A stretch of 64,000 nt of DNA from an uncultured Pseudomonadota bacterium (GCA_913057905.1 CAJXPB010000002.1:62001-126000); one strand, 5' to 3'. Shown: positions 33,564 to 43,358, numbered from the stretch's first letter. A program made the numbers and translations. The notes: a model not told the origin generated them from the letters alone.

Positions 33564-35933
33564 CTAATAATTGACTGAAAACGACAGTTCGGGAACGGCA
33601 TCGCCGTCGTAGAGTCGCCGGTACGCCCACCAGTGAGTCAGTGCCATCTTTACGTATTTGCGCGTCTGCCCGTACGGGATCGCCTCGACCCACATATCCA
33701 GAGGCTGATCGCCCCGGCGGCGCAGCCAGTCCGACACATTGCCCCAACCGCCGTTGTAGCCGGCGGCGATCAGGGCCGGATGCCCATCGCATCGATCGCC
33801 GAGATCCTCCATGTAGGCCGTCCCCAGCCGCACGTTCAGCTCGGGCTGCAGGATCGTCCAGTTGTCCACGCCGTCGACACCCTGGCGTCTGGCCATCATG
33901 TCGGCGGTGCCCGGCATCAATTGAAGCAGCCCCCGCGCCCCGGCCCACGACTTGATGCGCGGCGTAAAGGCGCTCTCCTTTCGCATGATCGCCCACACAA
34001 ACGAGGCGGTTAGCCCACGCTCATCGCTCCATTTTCTGACGATCCGCTCGAAGGCCCGGGGATACGAGATCTCCCAGAGCCGACGGGTCTGGTCGGTGGG
34101 ATATGCCTGCTTCCAGCCGTCGATCCGATCGGGCAATCGATGGGCCATCGGGTGGGCACCGGCCTGACTCAGCAGGTCGGCCAGACCCTTCAGGGCCGAG
34201 TCCTGCCCGCCGAAGGCTTCAAACAGCGCTTTTAACTCACCGCGGGCTAGCTCCTGCAGGCCCAGGTGCAGAAGTGCGACACCCTTTTGAAATCGCATGT
34301 CTTTTTCGACCTCGCCCGGGACCGAATACTCCCGGACGGGACCATCGACGGTCCGGCAGACGGCGGCATCTTCGCGCTGACACCAGTCTTGCCAGTCGGC
34401 TCCCGAGGCTTCGACCGAATCACGCAGCCGGTTGCCTGCCAGCAGTCCGTAATAGGTCATCGGCGCCGCCTCGGTGACCCGTCGGTAGGCGTCGCGCGCC
34501 GCGTCGCTGCGACCCATCTTCTGCAGGGAACGGGCCCGCATGTAGCCGAGCCGGCCGATCGTGTCTCGGTCCTCTTCCCCGGTCGACTCCAAACCGTCGA
34601 CGTAGTCGATGACCCCGGACCAGTTTTGGGCCTCCATCATCTCGCGTACCAGAAGCCAGTGCGCCTGGGCGGCCATGTCGCCGTCGGGATGTTTTTTGAC
34701 CTGCTCGCGCAGGATCGCCCGCGCCGCTTCGCCGTCGTTTCGTTCCCGGTGGATGCGTCCGGCGAAGTACATGGCATCGTCGGCAAAAGAGTGGTGGTCG
34801 AATCGCGTCCACAGGGTCTCGAAGATCTCCAGGGCCTTCTGACGCTCGCCGACGTTCCAGTAGCCGCGCCCAGCGTTGTACAGCGCCATGCGCTCCCAGG
34901 GCTCGATGCCGCGGCACTCCTCGAGGACCTTCTGATACCAGCTCGCGGCGTCGCGGTGATCCCGCAGTTTGGTGTGGGACTTGGCCATCCAGTACAACCC
35001 GCGGCAGCGATGCTCAGTCCCGGCGGTCCACCCTTCGAGCGGGTCGGCCAACTCGTCGATCAACCGGCGACTGTGGTGGCCATCGAAGAGGGCCTGAAAA
35101 TAGGCCATCGTGAACTCGCGCGGCGGCGACGAGACGATGTCGCGCTGCGCGTCGGTCAATTTGCTCAGGTTTTCTTCGAGCAACGACCGCGCCTTCTGGC
35201 CGACGTCGCTGAGCGGATGGCGCTTCCAGACCTCGATCAACTGCTCGGCCGCCTCCTGCCAGGAGCCCTCGGCAGCCAGGGTCTCGCCGAGCATAAACCG
35301 AACCTGTCGGGCCGCACCGCCGGCCACCATCTCCAGGTACCTGTGCATCACCCGGATCGCCCGTTTGACGTCCGAGGCGCCGCCGGCATCGAGAAGGGCT
35401 CGCCCCAAAAGGCCCAGCCCCGGGCCGTACTTCAGACTCGTGGGCGGGATCTGGGCGGCCATCATCACGGCCCTGTGGGGTTCGTCGGCCTCCAGCGCCG
35501 CCTTCGCCCCAAGATAAAGAGCGTAATCGACGAGCTTGGGCGCGCGGGCCGCAAGCGACTCGAACCTCCCGGCCGCTTCGGCGGCGTTGTCCATCTTGAA
35601 GGCCACGTAGGCATCCACAAACGAGAGTTGCCAGTCCGGCTCGCCGCTGGCGTCGGCCTTCAACCCGTCGATTCGATCGCGCGCCGCCGACCAGTCTTCG
35701 GCGCGCAGGTCGTCGAGGAGTGCATCGGGCAACGTCGGGGTCGACTCCGCCTTCGATTCGTCGGGAAAGCGTTCGATGACACGGAAGTTGGCGTCGCCCC
35801 CGGCGCTCTGAAGCCCGCGGTTGCGTTGTTGCGCATCGACGATCGTCGTCCAGAAAAGTGTCACGGCCAAGGCGATCCAGCCGGCCATTCGAGCGGCCGC
35901 CGGTCGGCGGGCCTGATCCAGTCTGGTCATCAT
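33564..35933 (-). CDS. soluble lytic murein transglycosylase (Slt70-like)
   Basis: Starting at ATG 35933 the 789-aa protein has a Sec signal (AGWIALAVTLFWTTIVDA, cleavage near AQQ), a long alpha-superhelical U/L domain of TPR-like helices (VELA-type repeats such as DGEAARAILREQVKKHPDGD), and a C-terminal family-1 transglycosylase domain. The catalytic Glu is in MRKESAFTPRIKSWAGARG, followed by LLQLMPGTA and IAAGYNGGWGNV. That last motif differs from the usual AYNAG by Gly for Ala. It cleaves peptidoglycan to 1,6-anhydromuropeptides in the periplasm. It is divergent from yjbQ with only about 100 bp between starts, so promoters are shared or closely packed. Confidence 0.92.
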   Translation of the reverse strand: MMTRLDQARRPAAARMAGWIALAVTLFWTTIVDAQQRNRGLQSAGGDANFRVIERFPDESKAESTPTLPDALLDDLRAEDWSAARDRIDGLKADASGEPDWQLSFVDAYVAFKMDNAAEAAGRFESLAARAPKLVDYALYLGAKAALEADEPHRAVMMAAQIPPTSLKYGPGLGLLGRALLDAGGASDVKRAIRVMHRYLEMVAGGAARQVRFMLGETLAAEGSWQEAAEQLIEVWKRHPLSDVGQKARSLLEENLSKLTDAQRDIVSSPPREFTMAYFQALFDGHHSRRLIDELADPLEGWTAGTEHRCRGLYWMAKSHTKLRDHRDAASWYQKVLEECRGIEPWERMALYNAGRGYWNVGERQKALEIFETLWTRFDHHSFADDAMYFAGRIHRERNDGEAARAILREQVKKHPDGDMAAQAHWLLVREMMEAQNWSGVIDYVDGLESTGEEDRDTIGRLGYMRARSLQKMGRSDAARDAYRRVTEAAPMTYYGLLAGNRLRDSVEASGADWQDWCQREDAAVCRTVDGPVREYSVPGEVEKDMRFQKGVALLHLGLQELARGELKALFEAFGGQDSALKGLADLLSQAGAHPMAHRLPDRIDGWKQAYPTDQTRRLWEISYPRAFERIVRKWSDERGLTASFVWAIMRKESAFTPRIKSWAGARGLLQLMPGTADMMARRQGVDGVDNWTILQPELNVRLGTAYMEDLGDRCDGHPALIAAGYNGGWGNVSDWLRRRGDQPLDMWVEAIPYGQTRKYVKMALTHWWAYRRLYDGDAVPELSFSVNY

Positions 35934-36033
35934 GCGTCTCACCGGTATCGTGGGGTCGCGGGTGCGATTCACCCGTGGGTCGTGCGATACTAACAGCGGC
36001 CGCGACGATCACCCAACGAACAACGTGTCGACC

Positions 36034-36441
36034 ATGATTGAACGCATCACCATCGAGACGCCGGAACAGGGGCTCTTCGAGATCACCGACCGCATCGACG
36101 CCCTCGTCGAAGACGCCGATCTCGACGAAGGCCTCTGCACCCTGTTTTTGCAACACACCTCGGCGAGCCTTCTCATCCAGGAAAACGCCGCCAGCGCGGC
36201 CCGCCGCGACCTGGAGGACTTCTTTATGGACCTCGTCCCCGAGGACAACAGCCTCTACACCCACACAGCCGAGGGGCCCGACGACATGCCCGCCCACATC
36301 AAGGCAGCCCTGACCCAGACGAGCCTACAGATCCCCATCACCGATGGCGAACTCGCGTTGGGCACCTGGCAGGGGATCTTTTTGTTCGAGCACCGCTGGG
36401 ACGGCCGGCGGCGCAATCTGGTGGTTCACCTGGGGAAGTGA
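36034..36441 (+). CDS. yjbQ: YjbQ/UPF0047 family protein
   Basis: ATG 36034 gives a 135-aa protein of normal family length. The conserved features are CTLFLQHTSASLLIQENA, the Asp-rich DLEDFFMDLVPEDN, the HTAEGPDDMPAHIKAALTQ metal-binding segment with conserved His, and LGTWQGIFLFEHR at the end. YjbQ proteins form trimers; E. coli YjbQ can complement loss of thiamine-phosphate synthase, but the physiological role is unsettled. An in-frame upstream ATG (35932) would add 34 non-conserved residues and overlap the divergent gene, so it is rejected. No clear ribosome site is seen. Confidence 0.93.
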   Translation: MIERITIETPEQGLFEITDRIDALVEDADLDEGLCTLFLQHTSASLLIQENAASAARRDLEDFFMDLVPEDNSLYTHTAEGPDDMPAHIKAALTQTSLQIPITDGELALGTWQGIFLFEHRWDGRRRNLVVHLGK

Positions 36442-36453
36442 CACGGATGTCAC
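36438..36453. terminator. perfect hairpin over convergent stop codons (possible terminator)
   Basis: GTGACA (36438-36443), a CGGA tetraloop and TGTCAC (36448-36453) form a perfect 6-bp stem spanning the stops of yjbQ (36441) and of the convergent lipoprotein gene (36450). CGGA is not a GNRA loop and no T-run follows, so termination efficiency is doubtful. Confidence 0.3.
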
Positions 36454-37346
36454 GGGCTCTGGCGAGCGATGACGACCTTGGCAGAGGGGGGACTTCCATA
36501 GGCGCACCATCCACCGGCGCCGGTCTCCAAGTTCGCCGGATCCGATACATAGTCGTTATTGTGACGCTGCGCGTAGACGTTCCAGAACTCATATGAGCCG
36601 CCCGCGGCCGGTATCTGCGCATTCGTTCCCATCTCAATAGTCACTGTGCTGTCTCCGGAAACAGTCAGCGGTTCCATTCGATGGACGCCCGGACAGTAGT
36701 AATAGGTCACACAGGTCGCAGTCTCCGGATCGGAGTAGTCGGCTTTCATCTCAATCTGCAGGGGCCCGATCTGCTCGGAATAGGAGGTGTCAGAGTAGTC
36801 CGGATCTCCTCGGTGGGGCTGTCCGACTTGCCCGACGTGCAGGAGAAGCCTCGACGACTGCTCGACGTTAACCTGTAGAGAACCGCGATCGTCGATAACG
36901 CGCAGTTTGGTGCCCTGCGAGGGAAGATCGAGTTTGGAAAGTGGCACCGGCACCGAGAGGTAGTAAATCTGGGACTGTCCCCCTTCTGAAACCTTGAGTT
37001 TCAATCCCTGATCGGTCTGACACACAAACCCCGCCGAATCCATGTGGCTCGGGCAATCCAGATCGGCCGCCGAGTCCAATGTTTCGATCCCGTGGAAGGT
37101 CGCCTCGAAGTCGAGGTCCTCTCCCACCTCCCGGTCGACGCCCTTCCACGCCCATCGGATGTTGTTGTTCGTCGATCTGTTCAACGGAAAGAACTCCGGA
37201 ATTTCGGCCTTGCAGTCATTTGGAACTACCTGGGCCGGGCCCGTCTCAGAGTCCGAGCCATCGGGCGTCGGCTCGCCGCCGACATCGCCGCATCCAGCCC
37301 CAATTAACATGAGTGCGATTGCCGTCGTGCCGAGCCAGCGTATCAT
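36450..37346 (-). CDS. hypothetical lipoprotein, 298 aa
   Basis: ATG 37346 (GGGG 5 nt upstream) begins a lipoprotein signal: MIRWLGTTAIALMLIGAGCG, lipidated Cys at about 19. The mature chain starts with a short acidic linker (TPDGSDSETGP) and is beta-rich with six or so Cys likely paired (DCKAE; LDCPSHMD; FVCQTDQ; TCVTYYYCPGVH; GWCAYGS). Segments such as STVTIEMGTNAQIPAAGGSY and SRLLLHVGQVGQ suggest beta-sandwich folds. No family is recognised. It is divergent from the first GT-C-like gene (115 bp between starts), so it could be controlled with that cluster. Confidence 0.65.
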   Translation of the reverse strand: MIRWLGTTAIALMLIGAGCGDVGGEPTPDGSDSETGPAQVVPNDCKAEIPEFFPLNRSTNNNIRWAWKGVDREVGEDLDFEATFHGIETLDSAADLDCPSHMDSAGFVCQTDQGLKLKVSEGGQSQIYYLSVPVPLSKLDLPSQGTKLRVIDDRGSLQVNVEQSSRLLLHVGQVGQPHRGDPDYSDTSYSEQIGPLQIEMKADYSDPETATCVTYYYCPGVHRMEPLTVSGDSTVTIEMGTNAQIPAAGGSYEFWNVYAQRHNNDYVSDPANLETGAGGWCAYGSPPSAKVVIARQSP

Positions 37347-37461
37347 CTCGTCCCCAGTGCGTTCGAAGCGCATGAAGTAGCGGGTGCACCTTCGAGAGTA
37401 GAGAATGCCAGACCGGGAATCAATCGAAGGAATTGCCCGCCCAGCGGGCCCATGATAAGCC

Positions 37462-39690
37462 GTGAAAACCACCATGGGAGATTTTCTCAAATCGCTGGAC
37501 CGCGCGAAGCTATACTGGACGGCCGCCGGACTCATTGGGTTCTTCTACACCCTCGGCTGCCTCCACGAAGTTGCCAACTACTGGCAGTGGGGACACAACG
37601 GCTACATCGGGTCGTCGTATATGCAGGCCGCCGTCAACTCGCTGCGGTTCGAGATCTTCGGTCAGGTGAAATTCCACACGGGGCTGGAGGCGCCTGGTGC
37701 CGAGGATATCTATACGCACCATCCGATGTTGATCCATCTGCATCTGGTGCCGCTGGTCTGGTTGGCCGGCCCCATTGAATGGCTCGGCCGACTCGTTCCG
37801 GCCATCTACAGCATCCTGAATCTCGGGATGCTCTTCATCCTGGTGCGACGCCACTACGGGGATGCCGTCGCGCTGATCGCCGCCGCCTCCTTTGCATTCC
37901 TGCCGATCAACCTGGTCTATGCCAACATGATCGGCCACGAGCAGGGAGGGATGTTCTGGTGCCTGGTGACGCTGTACACGTACACTCGCTGGGCCGAGAC
38001 CTACGAGCGGCGATATTTCATCGGCACGATGATCGCCATCACCCTGGCGGTCCAGTTCGAGTGGTTCGGCTATTATATCGCCCTGTTCACTGTCCTCCAT
38101 GCCTTCTATCAGGGTTTTCACCGCGCAGAAGAGATCGAATGGCGCCCGGAGTTTACCTTCGTCGTCGTCTTTTCGATCGTGGTGCTGGCCAATGCCGCCG
38201 CCTGGTTTGGCTACATCTACGTGGTGCGCGAGGGCTTCGGCGACATGTCGCAATCCTTCAGCGCGCGGACTTCGTCGCCGAAGGGCTACTGGACGGTCCT
38301 GTGGACCCAGCTCAAGAGTCTGTATGGCGTCCTGCCGATCAGCATCCTCATCGTCTGGCTGTTCGTTGCGACGATCCGCCTGGCCCGCTGGGATGTTCAC
38401 TACGGGGACCTGATCCCGATCTTTTTTCTGCTCGGTCAGGCAATCCGATCGTCGGTCTTTCAGCAGGCCGGCAAGGTTCACTACTTCTGGATATACTTCC
38501 TGGGGCCCGCCGTCGCCGTGGCCACCGGACATCTTCTCTGGTCGGCGGTCAAGACGGCTCGAACTCTCCTCGAGCGGTGGGAGGATTCGGAGGCGGCAGC
38601 CCGGGACCGGATCCCGTGGCCGCCAGACGCCGCGACGATCGTCTTGATCCTGGGACTGGTAGCAGCCCCGCTGGCGGTGCAGGCTCAATACGGCTACCGC
38701 CAGATGGAGCGCGGAGCCGCCGTCGCCGGAGCGATGAGCTACGAGACCTACGACGACCAATTCGACGACATCATGTGGGTCCAAAAGCTGACCCAGATCT
38801 ACGATCGCTCCGACACCGACTTTTTGATCCACTTCGACAACAAATACCGCATCGAGTGGTACTTTTATCTGGATGCCCCACACCGCAGGTGGCGCCGCCT
38901 CTCGTTCCCGGAGTCGCTCCGAGAGAAGGAGCGCAAACAGGTCCTGTTGGTCGACCTCAGGCAGGTCGAAGATCGCGCGCAGCTCAATCGGCTAGTGCAT
39001 CGCTACCGCACGACGATGTTCGACCGGACGTTTCTGGCCATCGAAGCGACCGAGCCAGGAGGATCCTTCGAAGCGTACGACCGCACCGAAGGTGAGCCGA
39101 GCTTTCTGTGGAAGTGGTTCGTCAACGGGCGTCGGCCGCCGGTCGAGTGGGTGCCCGATGATCGCTTCGCGGACCCCTCGCGGATGTTCCCCAAGACGCC
39201 CGATCTGAAACCAAACTTCGCGGTCGGTGGCTCGGGCGGTGAACCCACCAAATGGAACTGTCCGGTCGAGATGACCCTGCAGGGATTGAATATCGGTCTT
39301 CGGGACCCATCCTCGCCGAAGGTCGAATGGTTCGAGCCGATCTGCGTGCCCGGCGGCCCCTCTTCCAAGGATGAGGATCGCTACGTCGGCCCGGTGTTTG
39401 GTTTGAAGCCAGCCGGCAAAACGGGGCGCCAGAATCTGTGCCCGCCAGAGACATCGGCGGTCGGGTTACACGGGCGCGCCGGCCGATTTGTCGATGCTCT
39501 CGGGATCACCTGCCAGACCTCGGATGACGCCGAGACCAAACGCGAGATCATAGGTGGACCTGGCGGCGACTCGTTCTCTAAACGATGTCCCAGAGGAACT
39601 GTCGCCTGGGGGATCCGCGCACGAACCGGCAATTGGGTCGACGGTGCGGGCCTCGTCTGCCGTGAACTCGAGGAATTCACCGGTCGATGA
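37462..39690 (+). CDS. GT-C membrane glycosyltransferase-like protein with lectin-like tail (protein A)
   Basis: The 742-aa protein (GTG 37462; ATG 37474 is equally possible) has about ten membrane helices over residues 15-410. The first outer loop carries EDIYTHHPMLIHLHLVPL, and ARLVPAIYSILN-like GRLVPAIYSILNLGMLFILV follows, a pattern of GT39/GT83-type (PMT/ArnT-like) enzymes that use polyprenyl-linked sugars. A periplasmic region follows. Residues about 583-742 hold three repeats with Cys pairs: GGSGGEPTKWNCP, GLHGRAGRFVDALGITC, and GGPGGDSFSKRCPRG with GNWVDGAGLVC. The tail is shared with proteins B to D although the membrane domain differs. Its stop overlaps the start of B (ATGA). Confidence 0.8.
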   Translation: MKTTMGDFLKSLDRAKLYWTAAGLIGFFYTLGCLHEVANYWQWGHNGYIGSSYMQAAVNSLRFEIFGQVKFHTGLEAPGAEDIYTHHPMLIHLHLVPLVWLAGPIEWLGRLVPAIYSILNLGMLFILVRRHYGDAVALIAAASFAFLPINLVYANMIGHEQGGMFWCLVTLYTYTRWAETYERRYFIGTMIAITLAVQFEWFGYYIALFTVLHAFYQGFHRAEEIEWRPEFTFVVVFSIVVLANAAAWFGYIYVVREGFGDMSQSFSARTSSPKGYWTVLWTQLKSLYGVLPISILIVWLFVATIRLARWDVHYGDLIPIFFLLGQAIRSSVFQQAGKVHYFWIYFLGPAVAVATGHLLWSAVKTARTLLERWEDSEAAARDRIPWPPDAATIVLILGLVAAPLAVQAQYGYRQMERGAAVAGAMSYETYDDQFDDIMWVQKLTQIYDRSDTDFLIHFDNKYRIEWYFYLDAPHRRWRRLSFPESLREKERKQVLLVDLRQVEDRAQLNRLVHRYRTTMFDRTFLAIEATEPGGSFEAYDRTEGEPSFLWKWFVNGRRPPVEWVPDDRFADPSRMFPKTPDLKPNFAVGGSGGEPTKWNCPVEMTLQGLNIGLRDPSSPKVEWFEPICVPGGPSSKDEDRYVGPVFGLKPAGKTGRQNLCPPETSAVGLHGRAGRFVDALGITCQTSDDAETKREIIGGPGGDSFSKRCPRGTVAWGIRARTGNWVDGAGLVCRELEEFTGR

Positions 39691-41759
39691 ACGATCTGAC
39701 CGAGAGATTCAGTCGTGAGGATTTGGCCTTCTGGGGCGCCCTCGCTGCGTCCCTGACGGTGCTTATCTGGCCGGTCTGGATGGGCCCGATCTTTCCGGCC
39801 TGGGACTGGGGCGGCCACCTGGCGATGGCCGACGCCTGGGCCCGACTCGAAGAGGTCGAGCTCTACGGTCAGATCTACGAACGCCGCTCGGGGATCGTCC
39901 CCAACATCCTGTCGGCGCGGTTCGTCGGGTGGATGTATCCGCTGTTGGACCCGCTGGCGGCCCTGCGACTCTTCACCAGTCTGGTCATGCTCTCCACGGT
40001 CGCCGCTCTGTTGGCGGTGGCGCGGACTTTCGACCGATCCCGCTGGCTCGTCTTTTTGTGCCTGCCCTTTCTGTGGAACGGGTCATTTTACTTTGGAATG
40101 ATCAACTACGTGGCCGTCTTCCCCCTTTTGTTTGCCGGCGTGGCGCTGTCGGCTCGGACGGCGGAGACGGGCGAGTGGCGCTACGCCGTCGGGCTGGGTT
40201 CGGTGGTGACGGCGAGCTTCTTCGTCCACGGGCTCGGCTGCCTCTTTACGGTCGCCTCGGGCGGGCTGATCTATATACTTTCGCTTCGACGCCCACGGCG
40301 GGTCTGGGGCCTGTTGCTCTTTGCGCCGGCGATCGCTCTGTGGATGTACTGGCGAGCAAACATCGACGGACAGGGACTGCCATCTTCTGGGATCATCGAA
40401 ACCCTGCAAAACGCAGCCTGGTTCGGTCCCGTCTGGATCCTCGAGCGCGCCTACAAACACTCCCTGGACGTCACCTCGCTGCCGTTTGAATCATGGGTCC
40501 TCGGCGGACTCGGCCTGGCCTGGGTGATGGCCGCGGTGGCCGCACTGCAAGTCGACTCACCGTCGACTGAAGACGACTCTCCTGGTTTCTTCTACGAGTA
40601 TCGCCTGCACCTGCTGGCCTTCGCCCTGGTGCTCGCTGTGTTTGCAACCCCAGGATACATTCAGCACACAAACATCAACACCCGGTTCGTGCCGCTGGCC
40701 CTCTGGGCGTTGGCGCTGGTTCCCCGAGCCCCCACCCGGCATCTCTTGACCCGGTGCACGGCGGGGTTGGCGATCGTCGTGAGCCTCTCCTTTGGCGTAC
40801 ACCTCGTTCAGAACGTCGAGCGGCTACACCGCCAGGAGTTCGACTCGCTAGTCGAGTTGATCGACCAGATTCCTCCGCAGAGTACCGTCGACTGCATGCA
40901 GGTCGGCTACGGGACAAACCCGGTCTTTCGGGGACGCGCTCTCCAGCACAACTGCCCCGGCCTTTTGCATGTGCGCCGGGACTCCTACGGGGAGTTCGGC
41001 TTTCCCGACACCGCTTTCAACCCGATCACCTTTCGACGCAAAGACTTTCCGATTCGAAGCTCCCTGGGCGGGTGGCACGATCTGGGTGGGCTCCAGACCT
41101 TCGGCTACCTGATCATCCGCGGCGACCACCACCCTCCGCCGACAACGGTCACCCGTCGCGCCGCCCGCGCTGGCGGCCGACCCGACCCAGATTTGGAGCC
41201 CGGTCGGACCCATACGACGGAATGGACCCTCTACAGAGTACTGAACCAGGAATTCGATGCGACGCATCGTGAGGTGTCCGGCGGCCCTGGGGGACACCCG
41301 TTTCAGTGGACCTGCCCGGAAGGCGCGTCCTTGGACGGTTTCTCAGGGCGTATCGACGCCAACGAGACCGTCACCAGCCTTCGGCCAACCTGCCAGGCAT
41401 CCGAAGACGGCCGAAACGCAACGCGGGGGCCTCAAATCGGAGCCACCGGGGGCGCGCATCGACGGATATCTGCCCGATGCCCGGACGGCAGCGTCGCAGT
41501 CGGACTCGAGGGTCGGGCCGGGAGGTTCGTCGACCAACTGAACCTGCTGTGCGCGCCTATCGAGACGGCCACCGAAACGGGCGCTCCTCGATGGAGCGAA
41601 TCGAAGCTCGAGACCATCGAGGGCGGTGGTGGCACCGGCGGCGAACCGTTCCGGATCACCTGCCCGACCGACAGCGCAGCAGCGGCTCTGACGGGACGAA
41701 ACGGCGCGCGGATTGACGCCGTCGGCGTGGCATGCCGGGCGTTGACCTCATCTCGGTAA
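39687..41759 (+). CDS. GT-C-like polytopic membrane protein with lectin-like tail (protein B)
   Basis: The 690-aa protein starts at ATG 39687, overlapping the stop of protein A by 4 nt. It has about ten membrane helices. The first outer loop has DWGGHLAMADAWARLEEVEL, where the Asp/Glu could play the acid role typical of GT-C enzymes, followed by GIVPNILSARFVGWMYPL and PFLWNGSFYFGMINY. These motifs recur in proteins C and D, so B-D are paralogs. Residues about 340-525 form a periplasmic domain. Residues 530-690 hold three repeats: GGPGGHPFQWTCPEG, GLEGRAGRFVDQLNLLC, and TGGEPFRITCP ending GARIDAVGVAC. Its 3' end overlaps that of the convergent gene by 12 bp. Confidence 0.78.
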   Translation: MNDLTERFSREDLAFWGALAASLTVLIWPVWMGPIFPAWDWGGHLAMADAWARLEEVELYGQIYERRSGIVPNILSARFVGWMYPLLDPLAALRLFTSLVMLSTVAALLAVARTFDRSRWLVFLCLPFLWNGSFYFGMINYVAVFPLLFAGVALSARTAETGEWRYAVGLGSVVTASFFVHGLGCLFTVASGGLIYILSLRRPRRVWGLLLFAPAIALWMYWRANIDGQGLPSSGIIETLQNAAWFGPVWILERAYKHSLDVTSLPFESWVLGGLGLAWVMAAVAALQVDSPSTEDDSPGFFYEYRLHLLAFALVLAVFATPGYIQHTNINTRFVPLALWALALVPRAPTRHLLTRCTAGLAIVVSLSFGVHLVQNVERLHRQEFDSLVELIDQIPPQSTVDCMQVGYGTNPVFRGRALQHNCPGLLHVRRDSYGEFGFPDTAFNPITFRRKDFPIRSSLGGWHDLGGLQTFGYLIIRGDHHPPPTTVTRRAARAGGRPDPDLEPGRTHTTEWTLYRVLNQEFDATHREVSGGPGGHPFQWTCPEGASLDGFSGRIDANETVTSLRPTCQASEDGRNATRGPQIGATGGAHRRISARCPDGSVAVGLEGRAGRFVDQLNLLCAPIETATETGAPRWSESKLETIEGGGGTGGEPFRITCPTDSAAAALTGRNGARIDAVGVACRALTSSR

Positions 41760-43358
41760 CTTCGCTTCTTCGCGCACGAAGAATTCACCGAGTTCCTTGA
41801 AGTCGGCGACCCGCTTTTCGTCCCAGTCCGAGCCTACCGCACGGATGCCGGCCACACCGACCAGAAACGTCGTCGCGCAGACGAACGCGACGCCGATCCT
41901 TCGGAGTCGGAATCGGTGGTGTCGGATGAGACCACGGCCCACGACGATCCCCGCGACAACGCCGACCAGCACAGCCAATGGGAGCAGGGTGATGACACCG
42001 GAGAGATCGGTGTAGTGGGTCAGCCAATTCGGGGCGACCAACCCGTTGTTCCACATGACCGCAAGCGCCTCCATCAGGGGATTTTGGGAGTCCGCAGGCA
42101 GCTCCGGGAAGAGGGCTCCGACAAGTTGGTGGCCCAGAAGCCCGAGAAGCACCAAGCCCCTGGCCAATCCCGAGGCAAACCACCGACGAAGACACCAGGC
42201 CAGCCCGGCCGCCGTCGGGATCATGGCCACGCCCATCATCGCCACCAGATGCCGGGGGCCGTATCCCCATCCGCCCTCCCACAGCGGCCACGAGGCGATG
42301 AATGCGATGTAGTAGAGGACGATTGCACCGGATGTGACGCACAACGCGCGCCGCCCACGCCGCCAAAGAAGCCACAGTCCCGGGATGATGAGTACAAAGA
42401 ACGGTGAGGTGCCAAGCCAGCCGCGATGGAGGCTGAAGACGCCACCTAAAAACCACTCCAAGTGGGGCCATTTCAACCCGCCAAGTCCCGAAGTGTGGAC
42501 CTCGTCGAAATTCTCGTTGACCAGATGGAAGTACGGCAGCTCGAGCGGACCACCGAAGGCCACCGAATGATAGACAAATAACCCGACGGCGAAGGGGAGC
42601 GCCCCGGCGGCGAAGGCCGCCAGACTCCCGACGTCGCGTCGAATCAGCACCGTTGTGGCGTACATCGCGATCATGATGCACGGGATCGCGGCCGGATACT
42701 CCGTCATCCCGGCGACGCCGGCTGCCATCCCGCCGCCAAAGGCGACAGCCCGCGCGGCCCACTTCCCGCCAGAGCTCAACCGCTTCTGACAGCGCACCAA
42801 TCCGACGAACGCGCCCAGCAGGCCGACGGCCACGATTTGATGTCCGAAGAAGGCATTGCTGTAGTGGAAGGCCGACGATCCCAGAATCCAGGCCAGCGAC
42901 GCCACGTCTACGGCCGGCGGATCGAGGCCGATATCCCGCAACACCATGCGAAGAAGGAGAAACCCTGCCACGCCGATCGGCAGCATCAGCCAAAAACGCA
43001 TCAGATCGAGCAGTTCGCTCTTGGTCCACGCATCGGCGGCTGACGCCAGCCGTGCTGCCCCGTAGACGACAGCTCCAAGAAGACCGGCGCCGGGAGCCTT
43101 GTCGCTTCGGTGCGACCCCTTCACCTTCGCAACATCGAGAATGCCGCCGTAGGTCTCTATGGGTTTGTCGATGGCAACAGTCCCATGATCGACCAGCGCC
43201 ACGCTCAAATAGATCCGCGAGCGTTCATTCGGCGCACTCGCCCGACGAAACATCCATGAGTAGCCGAGGGTCAAGGCGACAAGCAGACACAGCAGCGCCT
43301 CGCGGCCCCACCACCAGCGCCCGGAGGTCGTGCTCGTGTTGTCGGCGGTCTGTCCCAT
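41748..43358 (-). CDS. polytopic membrane glycosyltransferase-like protein (GT39-like)
   Basis: The 536-aa protein (ATG 43358 behind GAGG; an in-frame ATG at 43403 is the alternative) has about twelve membrane helices. The first outer loop has NERSRIYLSVALVDHGTVAI and then GSHRSDKAPGAGLLGAVVYG. The SDKAPG motif is common in bacterial GT39-like polytopic glycosyltransferases. Further motifs are GMTEYPAAIPCIMIAMY and GWGYGPRHLVAMM, the latter with an Arg-His in a late outer loop. It has no lectin-like tail. It lies between B and C on the opposite strand and is divergent from C by about 95 bp. Donor and acceptor are unknown. Confidence 0.78.
   Translation of the reverse strand: MGQTADNTSTTSGRWWWGREALLCLLVALTLGYSWMFRRASAPNERSRIYLSVALVDHGTVAIDKPIETYGGILDVAKVKGSHRSDKAPGAGLLGAVVYGAARLASAADAWTKSELLDLMRFWLMLPIGVAGFLLLRMVLRDIGLDPPAVDVASLAWILGSSAFHYSNAFFGHQIVAVGLLGAFVGLVRCQKRLSSGGKWAARAVAFGGGMAAGVAGMTEYPAAIPCIMIAMYATTVLIRRDVGSLAAFAAGALPFAVGLFVYHSVAFGGPLELPYFHLVNENFDEVHTSGLGGLKWPHLEWFLGGVFSLHRGWLGTSPFFVLIIPGLWLLWRRGRRALCVTSGAIVLYYIAFIASWPLWEGGWGYGPRHLVAMMGVAMIPTAAGLAWCLRRWFASGLARGLVLLGLLGHQLVGALFPELPADSQNPLMEALAVMWNNGLVAPNWLTHYTDLSGVITLLPLAVLVGVVAGIVVGRGLIRHHRFRLRRIGVAFVCATTFLVGVAGIRAVGSDWDEKRVADFKELGEFFVREEAKLPR

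Noticed and set aside
35932-36033. Longer start for yjbQ
   Set aside because: The extra 34 residues are absent from the family and would overlap the start of the divergent transglycosylase gene.
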